A stretch of DNA of 64,000 nucleotides, taken from NCBI RefSeq assembly GCF_001476655.1, contig NZ_LDRT01000021.1:1-64000 (forward strand), in the 5' to 3' direction. This stretch comes from Microbacterium testaceum (GTDB lineage Bacteria; Actinomycetota; Actinomycetes; Actinomycetales; Microbacteriaceae). The first letter of the stretch is position 1; every line of letters starts with the position of its first letter. A model generated the notes under the pieces. That model was not told the DNA's origin. It saw only the letters and a list, made by a program, of their open reading frames with translations, and did no database searches. Made by a program: the position numbers and the translations under genes. Positions 17,901-24,983 of this stretch are shown in pieces.

Positions 17901-18146
17901 CGTCGGGGTGAGGACGAGGATGTCGTCGGGATCCACCCCCGACTCGACGAGTCGACGCACCCGCGCGACGAGAGTCGAGGTCTTTCCGGAGCCGGGAGCC
18001 CCGACGACCGCTCCGCTGCGCTCGGGCGCCCAGGCGACGATCTCGCGCTGATGGTCGTCGAGCGGGAACCCGCGCTCCCCGAGCCCCACCTCACCCCCGC
18101 CGGACGCCACGCCGAGAGCGGGCTGCGGGGCGTCGCGATCGAGCAT
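14970..18146 (-). CDS. adnA: AdnA-type helicase-nuclease subunit
   Basis: Partner of AdnB, 1058 residues from the preferred start. Walker A is GAPGSGKTSTL (49-59) and motif II is VDDAQE. The usual GDxxQSIY of motif III is replaced by FGDPDVGSGAFRG, so the conserved Gln is missing and this motor may be weaker, while the nuclease centre (GDIDRVEV, IVDLKTGK, QLAAYQ) looks complete. A cysteine before the nuclease core (EECELNW) and two at the end (HCRDEF...GLCRIH) suggest a reduced iron-sulfur or zinc site. The ATG at 18146 is chosen because TAGCGT (18159-18154) ends 7 bp upstream, giving a leaderless mRNA; a GTG at 18176 would add ten residues. Confidence 0.9.
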   Translation of the reverse strand: MLDRDAPQPALGVASGGGEVGLGERGFPLDDHQREIVAWAPERSGAVVGAPGSGKTSTLVARVRRLVESGVDPDDILVLTPTRPGATALRDPLALAVGRATSGALARSLASFAFQLVRGAEVRRGNEPPQLLTGGDEDQIVKDLLDGDAADESEGVSRWPDWLGPAIRGTRGFRGDLRAFLAECTNLGLGPDDLSALAAQHGVEVWESLASFTREYRHVRRRMRNAHRDAADLAREAVGILDDSLRDRDVLGRFASLRCILVDDAQELTSGGVDLLRACRTRGIGVVAFGDPDVGSGAFRGATPENFARLTRELGDLAALRTVHRGTAEQVDLVRSVAARIGAAGIVAHRRAPDGAAPTGSVRTFLLRSPAEEADAIARLLRERHVLEGIAWGECAVIAHDSRQVAALEAELAAREVPARSSGPGVALGTQRPVRDLVALVELGATDPSEWTPESVADVLLGTFGGLDPIELRRLRTVLRHEEVREGGTRSAGEVLASGLRHPLEFATIDSREARRAARLGETLAALRTQAEQHATAHELLWTAWERSGLARSWREASRGHGPLAEQADRDLDAIVALFQAAKRFTEREPDGEAAVFLRAILDSDVAEDRIEQPAVIDAVRVLTPAAAAGTAFDTVIVAGVQDGVWPNTRLRGGLLETWRLADAVQFPDLPAAGMLDRRRAAMHDELRLFVRAISRAGQRLIVTAVDDDDTGPSVLFEMLPTPEAASAIPEHPLSLRGLVARHRRTLTVARVPAPERRHAAGQLALLAAAGVAGASPQQWYGVTAPSSTAPLRDLAKEDVRVSPSRLHALEECELNWVIADLGGDRSGTTAGIGTIIHAALETAASSSEDDLWAVVDERWGELVFDAAWRERAERTRARDLVRRLATYLRRFDDAGGRLIGAERHFEVPIPVEDAGEHGVVVSGDIDRVEVTPSGDVVIVDLKTGKNEPQTDAKVADNPQLAAYQLAFASGAIENTEGLAPGGAKLLVLRPTAATKDYAEPLQPPFDEEARAAFVERVRRAVEVMRGASFAAPYEVHCRDEFSYGLCRIHTVSPVSAS

Positions 18147-18153
18147 GCTCTCC

Positions 18154-18159
18154 ACGCTA
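18154..18159 (-). promoter_or_regulatory. -10 element of a leaderless promoter for adnA
   Basis: TAGCGT on the minus strand, 7 bp before the ATG at 18146. Confidence 0.55.
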
Positions 18160-18279
18160 GCCGGGGCCACCGACACCGAGCGCCCGACGCCGCGGCGCGG
18201 TCATGCGCACCCCGACCCCGCCGCGTTCGCCATCCGCGAAGCGGGCCGTCGCGCGCGGCGTCGCGTCGGAGGGCTGCCC

Positions 18280-18285
18280 TAGAGT
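18280..18285 (+). promoter_or_regulatory. -10 element for the DUF3107 gene
   Basis: TAGAGT lies 47 bp before the GTG at 18333, so this mRNA would carry a leader of about 40 bases with its own ribosome site. Confidence 0.5.
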
Positions 18286-18332
18286 CGAAGAGCGCACCGG
18301 GCCGACCGCGACCCGGGCGGAAAGGACGCATC

Positions 18333-18557
18333 GTGGAGATCCGCATCGGCATCACCAACACCGGCCGCGAACTGAGCTTCGAGACCAACGAGAGCTCCGA
18401 TGTCGTGAAGTCGTCGGTGGTCACCGCCCTCGACAGCTCCGCGAGCCACGTCACCTTCACCGACGTCAAGGGCAACTCGTACATCGTGCCCACCGCGAAC
18501 CTCGCGTTCGTCGAGCTCGGCACCGAAGAGTCCCGCCGCGTGGGCTTCGTCGCCTGA
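18333..18557 (+). CDS. DUF3107 family small protein
   Basis: A 74-residue protein, the usual length of the actinobacteria-specific DUF3107 family (mycobacterial Rv3208A/TB9.4 type). It begins MEIRIGITNTGRELSFET and ends in a YIVPTANLAFVELG segment. The pattern of short beta strands suggests a compact soluble domain; no biochemical function is known. The GTG at 18333 is preceded by GGAAAGGA at 18319-18326, a good ribosome site, and by a TAGAGT promoter element. The open frame runs far upstream antisense to adnA, but only this segment is coding. The next gene starts 13 bp downstream, so the two are probably co-transcribed. Confidence 0.88.
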   Translation: MEIRIGITNTGRELSFETNESSDVVKSSVVTALDSSASHVTFTDVKGNSYIVPTANLAFVELGTEESRRVGFVA

Positions 18558-18570
18558 CCCTGGCCCGCGC

Positions 18571-18858
18571 ATGGAGATCCTGCTCGGCCTGATCGTCGGA
18601 GCCGTCATCGGGCTCGGTGTCCACTTCGCGCTGCCGCACCGGGTCGTCCGGGGCGTCGCCCTGGCACCGTTCGCCGGGGCGGCGGCATCCGCCGTCATGT
18701 GGACCGTGCTCACCTGGGCCGGGCATACGGTCTCGTCGCCGCTGCTGTGGCTCGTCGTGATCGCCGCGCCCGCTCTCACGACGCTCGCTCTCGTTCCGCT
18801 CCTGTCGTGGACCCGCCTTCGCCGCGACGCGGCCGATCGCGCCCGCCTCGGGATCTGA
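18571..18858 (+). CDS. Small three-helix membrane protein
   Basis: A 95-residue hydrophobic protein with three predicted membrane segments (about 3-20, 29-50 and 58-78) and a basic C-terminal tail (TRLRRDAADRARLGI). It follows DUF3107 by 13 bp and so is likely its operon partner; a membrane protein occupies this place in several actinobacteria. I do not recognise a family beyond that, and no catalytic residues stand out. It converges on the ferritin-like gene with a 68-bp gap that holds a 16-bp tandem repeat. Confidence 0.75.
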   Translation: MEILLGLIVGAVIGLGVHFALPHRVVRGVALAPFAGAAASAVMWTVLTWAGHTVSSPLLWLVVIAAPALTTLALVPLLSWTRLRRDAADRARLGI

Positions 18859-18891
18859 ACGCACTCCACCGGGACGAACGAACGTCGTGGG

Positions 18892-18923
18892 CACGATCAG
18901 CCTCGGCCACGATCAGCCTCGGC
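18892..18923. repeat. 16-bp perfect tandem duplication
   Basis: CACGATCAGCCTCGGC occurs at 18892-18907 and again at 18908-18923, between the convergent small membrane protein and ferritin-like genes. It is probably a recent replication-slippage duplication. No hairpin terminator is visible here. Confidence 0.85.
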
Positions 18924-18926
18924 GCG

Positions 18927-19643
18927 TCAGGCAGCCAACCCCATGGCATCCATTCGACGCGCGTGAGCGCCCATCAGTTCCGTGAACACGGGCTCGACCT
19001 TGGCTTCTTCCGCGCGATCGAGCCTCGGATGCCGCAGCGCGGCACGCGCGACCAGCAGCGTGTCCCCCACCAGACGCCGCCCCCAGAGCGCGAGCAACCA
19101 GCGCCATTCCTCATCGCTCGAGATGGTGGAGCCCAGGATGTCCACGATGGCCTGGCGATCGTCATCGGCCTGAAGGATCCGCGCGACCCGGCGACCGGTG
19201 TCGCCGTAGCTCGAGGACAGGGCGAGATAGAAGTCGTCGAGCATGCCCGCCGTGATGTGGACCGAGAGCATGGTCTCCTGCGGGCGCACGCCGTGCGTGT
19301 TGCGCCGGAAGGCGTCGAGCGACTCGCGGAACGGCAGCATGAGCTGCGTCGGGTCCGCGCCCCTCTCCCGGATGAGTCCCACCAGCTCCTGGTGCTTGAT
19401 CAGCGCCGCGCCCGCCGCGCGGGAGAGCGACTCCTTCTCGGCGAGTTCCGGGGTGAGCGCGATGAGCTCGCTGAGGGTCTCGAAGAACCCGAGCTGCAGG
19501 TAAGCGGCCTGCCCGAGGAAGGTCTCGATATCGGGAGCGAGCTCCGCGAAGTCGACGCGCAGAGCCTCGCCGAGGTCTCCGCGCGAACGCAACTGCAGCG
19601 TCCGACCGACCGGGCGTTGACGACGACGGAACCACTCGAACAC
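18927..19643 (-). CDS. Ferritin-like fold protein (MiaE-like, PF13794 type)
   Basis: A 238-residue all-helical protein of the actinobacterial ferritin-like family often described as MiaE-like tRNA hydroxylase. Candidate di-iron ligands are Glu and His residues in ELAPDIETFL, KHQELVGL, ETMLSVHIT, and SDEEWRWLL. Whether it hydroxylates tRNA or binds iron at all is not shown. It lies next to the DEAD-box RNA helicase in the same divergent arrangement as in mycobacteria (Rv3210c and Rv3211). The GTG at 19643 is supported by a leaderless -10, TAGGCT at 19655-19650, exactly 6 bp upstream. Confidence 0.82.
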   Translation of the reverse strand: MFEWFRRRQRPVGRTLQLRSRGDLGEALRVDFAELAPDIETFLGQAAYLQLGFFETLSELIALTPELAEKESLSRAAGAALIKHQELVGLIRERGADPTQLMLPFRESLDAFRRNTHGVRPQETMLSVHITAGMLDDFYLALSSSYGDTGRRVARILQADDDRQAIVDILGSTISSDEEWRWLLALWGRRLVGDTLLVARAALRHPRLDRAEEAKVEPVFTELMGAHARRMDAMGLAA

Positions 19644-19649
19644 GCCTAC

Positions 19650-19655
19650 AGCCTA
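19650..19655 (-). promoter_or_regulatory. -10 element of a leaderless promoter for the ferritin-like gene
   Basis: TAGGCT on the minus strand, 6 bp before the GTG at 19643. Confidence 0.65.
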
Positions 19656-19793
19656 GGCGTCGGGGGCGCGCGAAACACTGTTGGGTAGAGTGGACACGCC
19701 CCGGCGATGGATCGGGGCCCCGCGCCTGTGGACGAGTGGAGGGCGTGGATCCGACTCCCCAGGCGGTTTCTCACCGCCGGAACAGGCACGCTC

Positions 19794-21257
19794 ATGACGA
19801 CATTCGCCGAACTCGGCGTCGATCAGGACATCGTCGATGCCCTGGCATCCAAGGGCATCGTCGATGCCTTCCCGATCCAGGAGCAGACGATTCCCCTCGG
19901 TCTCCCGGGACAGGACATCATCGGTCAGGCCAAGACCGGTACCGGAAAGACCTTCGGCTTCGGCATCCCCGTGGTCCAGCGTCTCGGACCGAACCCCGAG
20001 CCCGGCGTCAAGGCGCTCATCGTCGTCCCCACTCGCGAGCTCGCCGTCCAGGTCTACGAAGACATGGACATGCTGACCTCCAACCGCCCCACCAGCGTCG
20101 TCGCCATCTACGGCGGCAAGGCGTACGAGGGCCAGATCGATCAGCTCAAGGCCGGCGCGCAGATCGTCGTCGGCACGCCCGGTCGCCTGATCGACCTGGC
20201 GAACCAGCGTCTGCTCGATCTGTCGCACGCGACCGAGGTCGTGCTCGACGAGGCCGACAAGATGCTGGATCTCGGCTTCCTCGCCGACATCGAGAAGATC
20301 TTCTCGAAGGTCCCCGCCGTGCGGCACACGCAGCTGTTCTCCGCGACCATGCCGGGCCCGATCGTGGCGCTGGCGCGCCGCTTCATGTCGAACCCGATCC
20401 ACATGCGCGCCAACGACCCCGACGAGGGCCTCACGCAGGCGAACATCAAGCACCTCGTCTACCGCGCGCACTCGCTCGACAAAGACGAGGTCATCGCCCG
20501 CATCCTGCAGTCCGAGGGGCGCGAGAAGGCCGTCATCTTCACGCGCACCAAGCGCGCCGCCCAGAAGCTCGTCGACGAGCTCGGCGACCGCGGCTTCAAC
20601 GCCGCCGCCGTCCACGGCGACATGAGCCAGGAGGCGCGCGAGCGTTCGATGGCCGCGTTCAAGGCCGGCAAGAAGGACGTGCTGATCGCCACCGACGTCG
20701 CCGCCCGCGGCATCGACGTGAACGACGTCACCCACGTCATCAACCACACGATCCCCGACGACGAGAAGACGTACCTGCACCGCGCCGGCCGCACCGGTCG
20801 CGCCGGGCGCACGGGCATCGCGGTGACCTTCGTCGACTGGGACGACGTCCACAAGTGGGCGCTCATCAACCGCGCCCTCGAGTTCGGTCAGCCCGAGCCC
20901 ACCGAGACGTACTCGTCGAGCCCGCACCTCTACACCGACCTCAACATCCCCGAGGGCACGAAGGGTCGTCTCGTGACCGCCCCCAAGGCGGTCGCCCCCA
21001 AGGTCGAGAAGAAGACCGATGCTCCGGATGCCGAGGGCGAACGCTCTCCGCGCCGTCGCCGTCGTCGCGGGGGTTCGTCCGCCGCGGCGACCCCTGAGGG
21101 CGGCTCGAACGGCGAGAGCGCCCCGCGCGCCGAGGCCGGCGCCGGAACGCACGACGGCGCCGGCAAAGAGCACCACGACGGCAACGCGGCCCCGCGTCGC
21201 CGCCGGCGTCGCCGCAGCGGGGGCAGCTCGGGCGCCCCGGCCGCTCCCGTCGCCTGA
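19794..21257 (+). CDS. DEAD-box ATP-dependent RNA helicase (RhlE type)
   Basis: A 487-residue RNA helicase. Q motif (AFPIQEQTI), motif I AKTGTGKT (46-53), Ia PTRELA, Ib GTPGR, motif II DEAD (152-155), motif III SAT, and motif VI HRAGRTGRAGR are all present. After the helicase core, a tail of about 100 residues has two arginine clusters (RRRRRR) separated by Gly/Ser/Glu-rich sequence, a likely RNA-binding extension. It probably acts in ribosome assembly or mRNA turnover. The ATG at 19794 is chosen because the Q-motif alignment begins there; an in-frame ATG at 19707 would add 29 residues with no similarity. The leader is long, about 100 bases, which leaves room for post-transcriptional control. 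A strong terminator follows. Confidence 0.93.
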   Translation: MTTFAELGVDQDIVDALASKGIVDAFPIQEQTIPLGLPGQDIIGQAKTGTGKTFGFGIPVVQRLGPNPEPGVKALIVVPTRELAVQVYEDMDMLTSNRPTSVVAIYGGKAYEGQIDQLKAGAQIVVGTPGRLIDLANQRLLDLSHATEVVLDEADKMLDLGFLADIEKIFSKVPAVRHTQLFSATMPGPIVALARRFMSNPIHMRANDPDEGLTQANIKHLVYRAHSLDKDEVIARILQSEGREKAVIFTRTKRAAQKLVDELGDRGFNAAAVHGDMSQEARERSMAAFKAGKKDVLIATDVAARGIDVNDVTHVINHTIPDDEKTYLHRAGRTGRAGRTGIAVTFVDWDDVHKWALINRALEFGQPEPTETYSSSPHLYTDLNIPEGTKGRLVTAPKAVAPKVEKKTDAPDAEGERSPRRRRRRGGSSAAATPEGGSNGESAPRAEAGAGTHDGAGKEHHDGNAAPRRRRRRRSGGSSGAPAAPVA

Positions 21258-21269
21258 CGCGAGAATCTG

Positions 21270-21304
21270 AACGGCGCCGACCCTCGACGGGGGTCGGCGC
21301 CGTT
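21270..21304 (+). terminator. Hairpin terminator after the DEAD-box helicase gene
   Basis: A perfect 14-bp stem pairs 21270-21283 with 21291-21304 around a 7-base loop, 12 bases past the stop codon. Confidence 0.85.
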
Positions 21305-21445
21305 GCGTTCCCCGGCCTCGGACCACACTGATCACGACGAGGGACTTTCGAGCGCCCCGGCCCGCATCCTCCGTTCCCGCGCCGCAGAGCACAGGTGTCC
21401 CCCGCGTCGTAGCGAGGACCTCATCGAAAGGCGGTCGGGAGCCCG

Positions 21446-22306
21446 TTACGGGAAGACCGGGGCAGCGCCCCGCCCGAGCGCGAAGATGCGCGCGACCATG
21501 TCGTCGGTCGTGGTGTTCTCGCCGGGGACGTTGGGCTTCCCGAGACCGTGGTAGTCGCTCGAGCCGGTGACGATCAGGCCACGCTCGGTGGCGAGATCGG
21601 CGAGCAACGCGGTGGGTTCGGGCAGGTTCTCGCGGTGCCCCAGCTCGAATCCCGCCAGGCCCGCGTCGAGCATCGCCGCGGTGACACTGTCGGGCAGGAG
21701 CGCCCGCCCCGCCGGGTGCGCGACGATCGGAACGCCACCCGCGCCGACGACGAGCTCCACGGCGGTCACGGGGTCCGGCGCGTAGAGGGCGACGTAGTAG
21801 TCGTTCGAGGGGTGCAGGATGCTCGCGAACGCCTCGGTCCGGTCGGCGACGATGCCCCGAGCGACGAGCGCGTCCGCGATGTGGGGGCGGCCGACCGTCG
21901 CGCCGTCGGTCGTCTGGGCGACGATGTCATCCCAGGCGATGTCGTAGTCGCGGGAGATCCGTTCGGCCATGATCTGCGCGCGATCCAGGCGCGACGAGCG
22001 GATGCGATCCGTCATGGCCCGCAGACCGGAATCGTCGGGGTCGATGAGGTAGGCGAGCACGTGCACGCTCCTCCACCGATGCCGCGCCGACAGCTCCATG
22101 CCCGGGACGAAGGTCATGCCGAGCGAGGTCGCCGCTTCCGCCGCCTCCGCCCAGCCCGAGGTCGTGTCGTGGTCGGTGAGCGCGGCGGTGCGCAGACCGT
22201 GACGGTGGGCTGCCGCCATGACCAGAGCGGGCGCCTCTGTCCCGTCGGAGTGCGTGGAGTGGAGGTGCAGGTCGCTGGGCCCCTCGAATCGCCGATCGTG
22301 CTCCAC
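21446..22306 (-). CDS. PHP-domain phosphoesterase (TrpH/YciV family)
   Basis: A 286-residue PHP metalloenzyme. Motifs are DLHLHSTHSDG near the N-terminus, LTDHDTTSGW, GMELSA, VAHPAGRA, ELGHRE and SSDYHG, which together supply the His/Asp ligands of a trinuclear metal site. Family members remove phosphate from 3',5'-nucleoside bisphosphates or trim short 5'-phosphorylated RNA. The GTG at 22306 is supported by TAGGCT (22318-22313) 6 bp upstream, so the mRNA is probably leaderless. It is divergent from the EEP hydrolase, with the two promoters inside a 109-bp gap. The 141 bp between the helicase terminator and this stop codon show nothing recognisable. Confidence 0.9.
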   Translation of the reverse strand: MEHDRRFEGPSDLHLHSTHSDGTEAPALVMAAAHRHGLRTAALTDHDTTSGWAEAAEAATSLGMTFVPGMELSARHRWRSVHVLAYLIDPDDSGLRAMTDRIRSSRLDRAQIMAERISRDYDIAWDDIVAQTTDGATVGRPHIADALVARGIVADRTEAFASILHPSNDYYVALYAPDPVTAVELVVGAGGVPIVAHPAGRALLPDSVTAAMLDAGLAGFELGHRENLPEPTALLADLATERGLIVTGSSDYHGLGKPNVPGENTTTDDMVARIFALGRGAAPVFP

Positions 22307-22312
22307 CCGTCG

Positions 22313-22318
22313 AGCCTA
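22313..22318 (-). promoter_or_regulatory. -10 element of a leaderless promoter for the PHP gene
   Basis: TAGGCT on the minus strand, 6 bp before the GTG at 22306. Confidence 0.65.
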
Positions 22319-22402
22319 GCGCGGGTCCGGATCACCGGTCGGGCAGCGCTCGAGCACGGGACCTGCGGCAGCGGCATCCGTGGATCTCTCAGGCGGCTCG
22401 CC

Positions 22403-22408
22403 TAGGGT
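22403..22408 (+). promoter_or_regulatory. -10 element of a leaderless promoter for the EEP hydrolase gene
   Basis: TAGGGT lies 7 bp before the GTG at 22416. Confidence 0.6.
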
Positions 22409-22415
22409 CGAGCGC

Positions 22416-23438
22416 GTGCGTCGTCTGTTCGGAGTCCTCGTCGCGCTCGTGTTCGCCGCGGGGGCCGCGGTCCTCACGTGGCCCGGCGCCTTCGGCCTCG
22501 AGCGCACCTTTCCGCTCGTCCAGGTGATCTCGTTCCGCGCGGCCCTCGCCGCCGTCTTCGCCGCGGCCGCCGTCCTCGCTCTGCTCTTCGCGCTGATCCG
22601 CCCCCTGCGTGCGCTGGCGCTCACCCTTGCCCTCGTCTTCGGTGTGGCCGCCGGAGTCAACGGCGTGACGATCGTGCAGCGCGGCACGGGCGACGAGACT
22701 CTCCCCGAGAAGACCGCGACGAGTCTGCGGGTCATGACGTGGAACACGGCGGGTGCAGCCACCTCGGCAGAGTCGATCGCGCAGTTCGCGGTGGACATGC
22801 AGGCCGACGTCGTGACGTTGCCCGAGACGACCATCGATACCGGCACGCGCGTCGCCGAGCTCATGCGCGACATGGGTCGACCCATGTGGGCCCACCACGC
22901 GCAGTACGGGGGTACGGGGTGGGGCGCCACCTCGACCACCGTCCTCATCCGGCCCGAGCTCGGCGACTATTCGGTGATCGACTCCTCGCTCGACGGGTCG
23001 AGCAACACCTCGACCGTGCCGAGCGCCGTCGCGATGCCGGTCTCCGGCGATGGACCCGTCATCGTCGCCGCGCACGCCGTCGCCCCGCGCGAGGACTACA
23101 TGACGCAGTGGCGATCCGACCTGGAGTGGCTCGCCGACCAGTGCGCGAGCGACAACGTGATCCTCGCGGGCGATTTCAACGCGACGATCGACCACATGAC
23201 CGGGCTCGGGGTCGACGGCGGTACCCTCGGCCGCTGCCGCGACACCACCTCCGAGAGCGGCAACGGCGGCGTGGGCACGTGGCCCACGGATATCCCCGCG
23301 ATGCTCGGAGCCCCCATCGACCATGTCATGGCGACGCCGGACTGGACCGTCTCGGGTTCCATCGTCATGCGCACCCTCGACGGTTCCGGAAGCGACCACC
23401 GCCCCGTCGTCGTCCAGCTCGAGCGCACCGGAGGCTGA
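22416..23438 (+). CDS. Membrane-anchored endonuclease/exonuclease/phosphatase (EEP) family protein
   Basis: A 340-residue protein with three N-terminal membrane helices (about 3-22, 36-60 and 66-84) and an extracytoplasmic EEP hydrolase domain. Catalytic signatures of the DNase I-like superfamily are VMTWN (metal and scaffold Asn), a reduced LPET in place of the usual QE, GDFNAT (Asp and Asn), and the terminal SDHRPV (Asp-His pair). The substrate could be a phospholipid head group, nucleic acid or nucleotide; nothing here decides it. The GTG at 22416 is preferred because a leaderless -10 (TAGGGT) sits 7 bp upstream; an ATG at 22380 lies before that promoter. Confidence 0.82.
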   Translation: MRRLFGVLVALVFAAGAAVLTWPGAFGLERTFPLVQVISFRAALAAVFAAAAVLALLFALIRPLRALALTLALVFGVAAGVNGVTIVQRGTGDETLPEKTATSLRVMTWNTAGAATSAESIAQFAVDMQADVVTLPETTIDTGTRVAELMRDMGRPMWAHHAQYGGTGWGATSTTVLIRPELGDYSVIDSSLDGSSNTSTVPSAVAMPVSGDGPVIVAAHAVAPREDYMTQWRSDLEWLADQCASDNVILAGDFNATIDHMTGLGVDGGTLGRCRDTTSESGNGGVGTWPTDIPAMLGAPIDHVMATPDWTVSGSIVMRTLDGSGSDHRPVVVQLERTGG

Positions 23439-23525
23439 CGGCGGATTCCGGATGCCGCGCCGCGGCGTCCGCGACACACTCGATCGGCCCGAGCGCACCG
23501 CCGTGAGCAGTGCGAGACTGGATGA

Positions 23526-24983
23526 ATGGAATCCCCCGCCACCGGCGACACGATCGCCCCCTCCGAGCAGGCAGACACCCCCGTGACGGCGGAGCCGCAG
23601 GCGACCGACGCGCCGGCGAACTCGACGACGAACCGCAAAGCTCCGTTCCCGCAGGGGTTCCTCGACACGATCTCGACGGGATGGGCCGAGCGCGAGGAGC
23701 CGACGCCGAGCCTCCGGGAGCAGGCGGCGTGGGCTGCGCGGCGGCGTGCGAAGGTGTCCGCCGCCTTCCCCGGTCAGCGGCTCGTGATCCCCGCGGGCGG
23801 GCTGAAGCAGCGCAGCAACGACACCGACTACCCGTTCCGCGCGCACTCGGCTTTCGCGCATCTGACCGGATGGGCGGCGGACGCCGAGCCCGACTCGCTC
23901 CTCGTCTTCGAACCGCGCGGTGAGGGACACGACGCCGTGCTGTACTTCCGGGAGCGCGCCGACCGCACGACTGCCGAGTTCTACGCCGACGCGTCCGTCG
24001 GGGAGTTCTGGATCGGGCCGCGTCCGGCGCTCGACGCCGTGGCCGCCGACCTCGGCCTCGCGACCGCGCACGTCGACGGCTTCGTCGCATCCGATTCCGA
24101 CCGGACCGTCGACGACGACGAGGAACTCACCCGATTCGTCTCCGAGCTGCGTCTGATCAAGGACGAGTTCGAGCTCTCCGAGATGGCACTGGCGGTCGAG
24201 GTCACGGCGCGGGGTTTCGACGACATCGTCGCCGAGCTCCCCCGCATCATCGAACACCCGCGCGGCGAGCGGGTCGTGGAGGGCGTCTTCCACCAGCGTG
24301 CCCGCGCAGACGGCAATGCGGTCGGATACGACACGATCGCGGCATCCGGACCCCACGCCTGCTACCTGCACTGGACGCGCAACGACGGCGCGGTGAAGCC
24401 CGGCGACCTCATCCTCGTCGACGCCGGCGTCGAGGTCGACAGCCTCTACACCGCCGACATCACCCGCACACTCCCCGTCTCGGGACGGTTCACCGATGTG
24501 CAGCGCCGTGTGTACGAAGCCGTCCGCGAGGCCGCCGACGCGGCCTTCGAAGCCGCTCGACCGGGCGTGCCGTTCCGTCGCGTTCACGAGGCCGCGATGG
24601 AGATCATCGCCGCGCGCGTAGCCGAGTGGGGCCTGCTACCGGTGACGGCCCAAGAGGCTCTGGATGCCGATACCGGGGGCCAGCACCGGCGTTACATGGT
24701 CCACGGCACGAGCCACCACCTCGGCATCGATGTGCACGACTGCGCTCAAGCCCGCCGCGACATGTACTACGACGGTCTGCTCGCGCCGGGCATGGTCTTC
24801 ACGATCGAGCCCGGGCTCTACTTCCAGATCGACGACCTCACCGTCCCCGAGGAGTACCGCGGCATCGGTGTGCGTATCGAGGATGACATCGTCATGACCT
24901 CCGACGGTCCGGTGAACCTGTCGGCGGACATCCCGCGCACCGCAGACGAGGTCGAGGACTGGATCGCTCGGCTGTCGCGGTGA
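23526..24983 (+). CDS. pepP: Xaa-Pro aminopeptidase (M24B family)
   Basis: A 485-residue metallopeptidase that removes an N-terminal residue before proline. An N-terminal aminopeptidase-P domain (about 45-170) precedes the pita-bread domain. Metal ligands can be followed as LVDAGVEVDSLYTADITR (two Asp), HGTSHHLGIDVHD (His), IEPGLYF (Glu) and RIEDD (Glu). The first 40 residues are low-complexity Ala/Thr/Pro and probably disordered. The ATG at 23526 stands 6 bp after GAGACT (23514-23519), a relaxed leaderless promoter. The stop overlaps the GTG of the next gene (GTGA), so a peptidase and a gamma-glutamyltransferase form a peptide-degrading pair. Confidence 0.9.
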   Translation: MESPATGDTIAPSEQADTPVTAEPQATDAPANSTTNRKAPFPQGFLDTISTGWAEREEPTPSLREQAAWAARRRAKVSAAFPGQRLVIPAGGLKQRSNDTDYPFRAHSAFAHLTGWAADAEPDSLLVFEPRGEGHDAVLYFRERADRTTAEFYADASVGEFWIGPRPALDAVAADLGLATAHVDGFVASDSDRTVDDDEELTRFVSELRLIKDEFELSEMALAVEVTARGFDDIVAELPRIIEHPRGERVVEGVFHQRARADGNAVGYDTIAASGPHACYLHWTRNDGAVKPGDLILVDAGVEVDSLYTADITRTLPVSGRFTDVQRRVYEAVREAADAAFEAARPGVPFRRVHEAAMEIIAARVAEWGLLPVTAQEALDADTGGQHRRYMVHGTSHHLGIDVHDCAQARRDMYYDGLLAPGMVFTIEPGLYFQIDDLTVPEEYRGIGVRIEDDIVMTSDGPVNLSADIPRTADEVEDWIARLSR

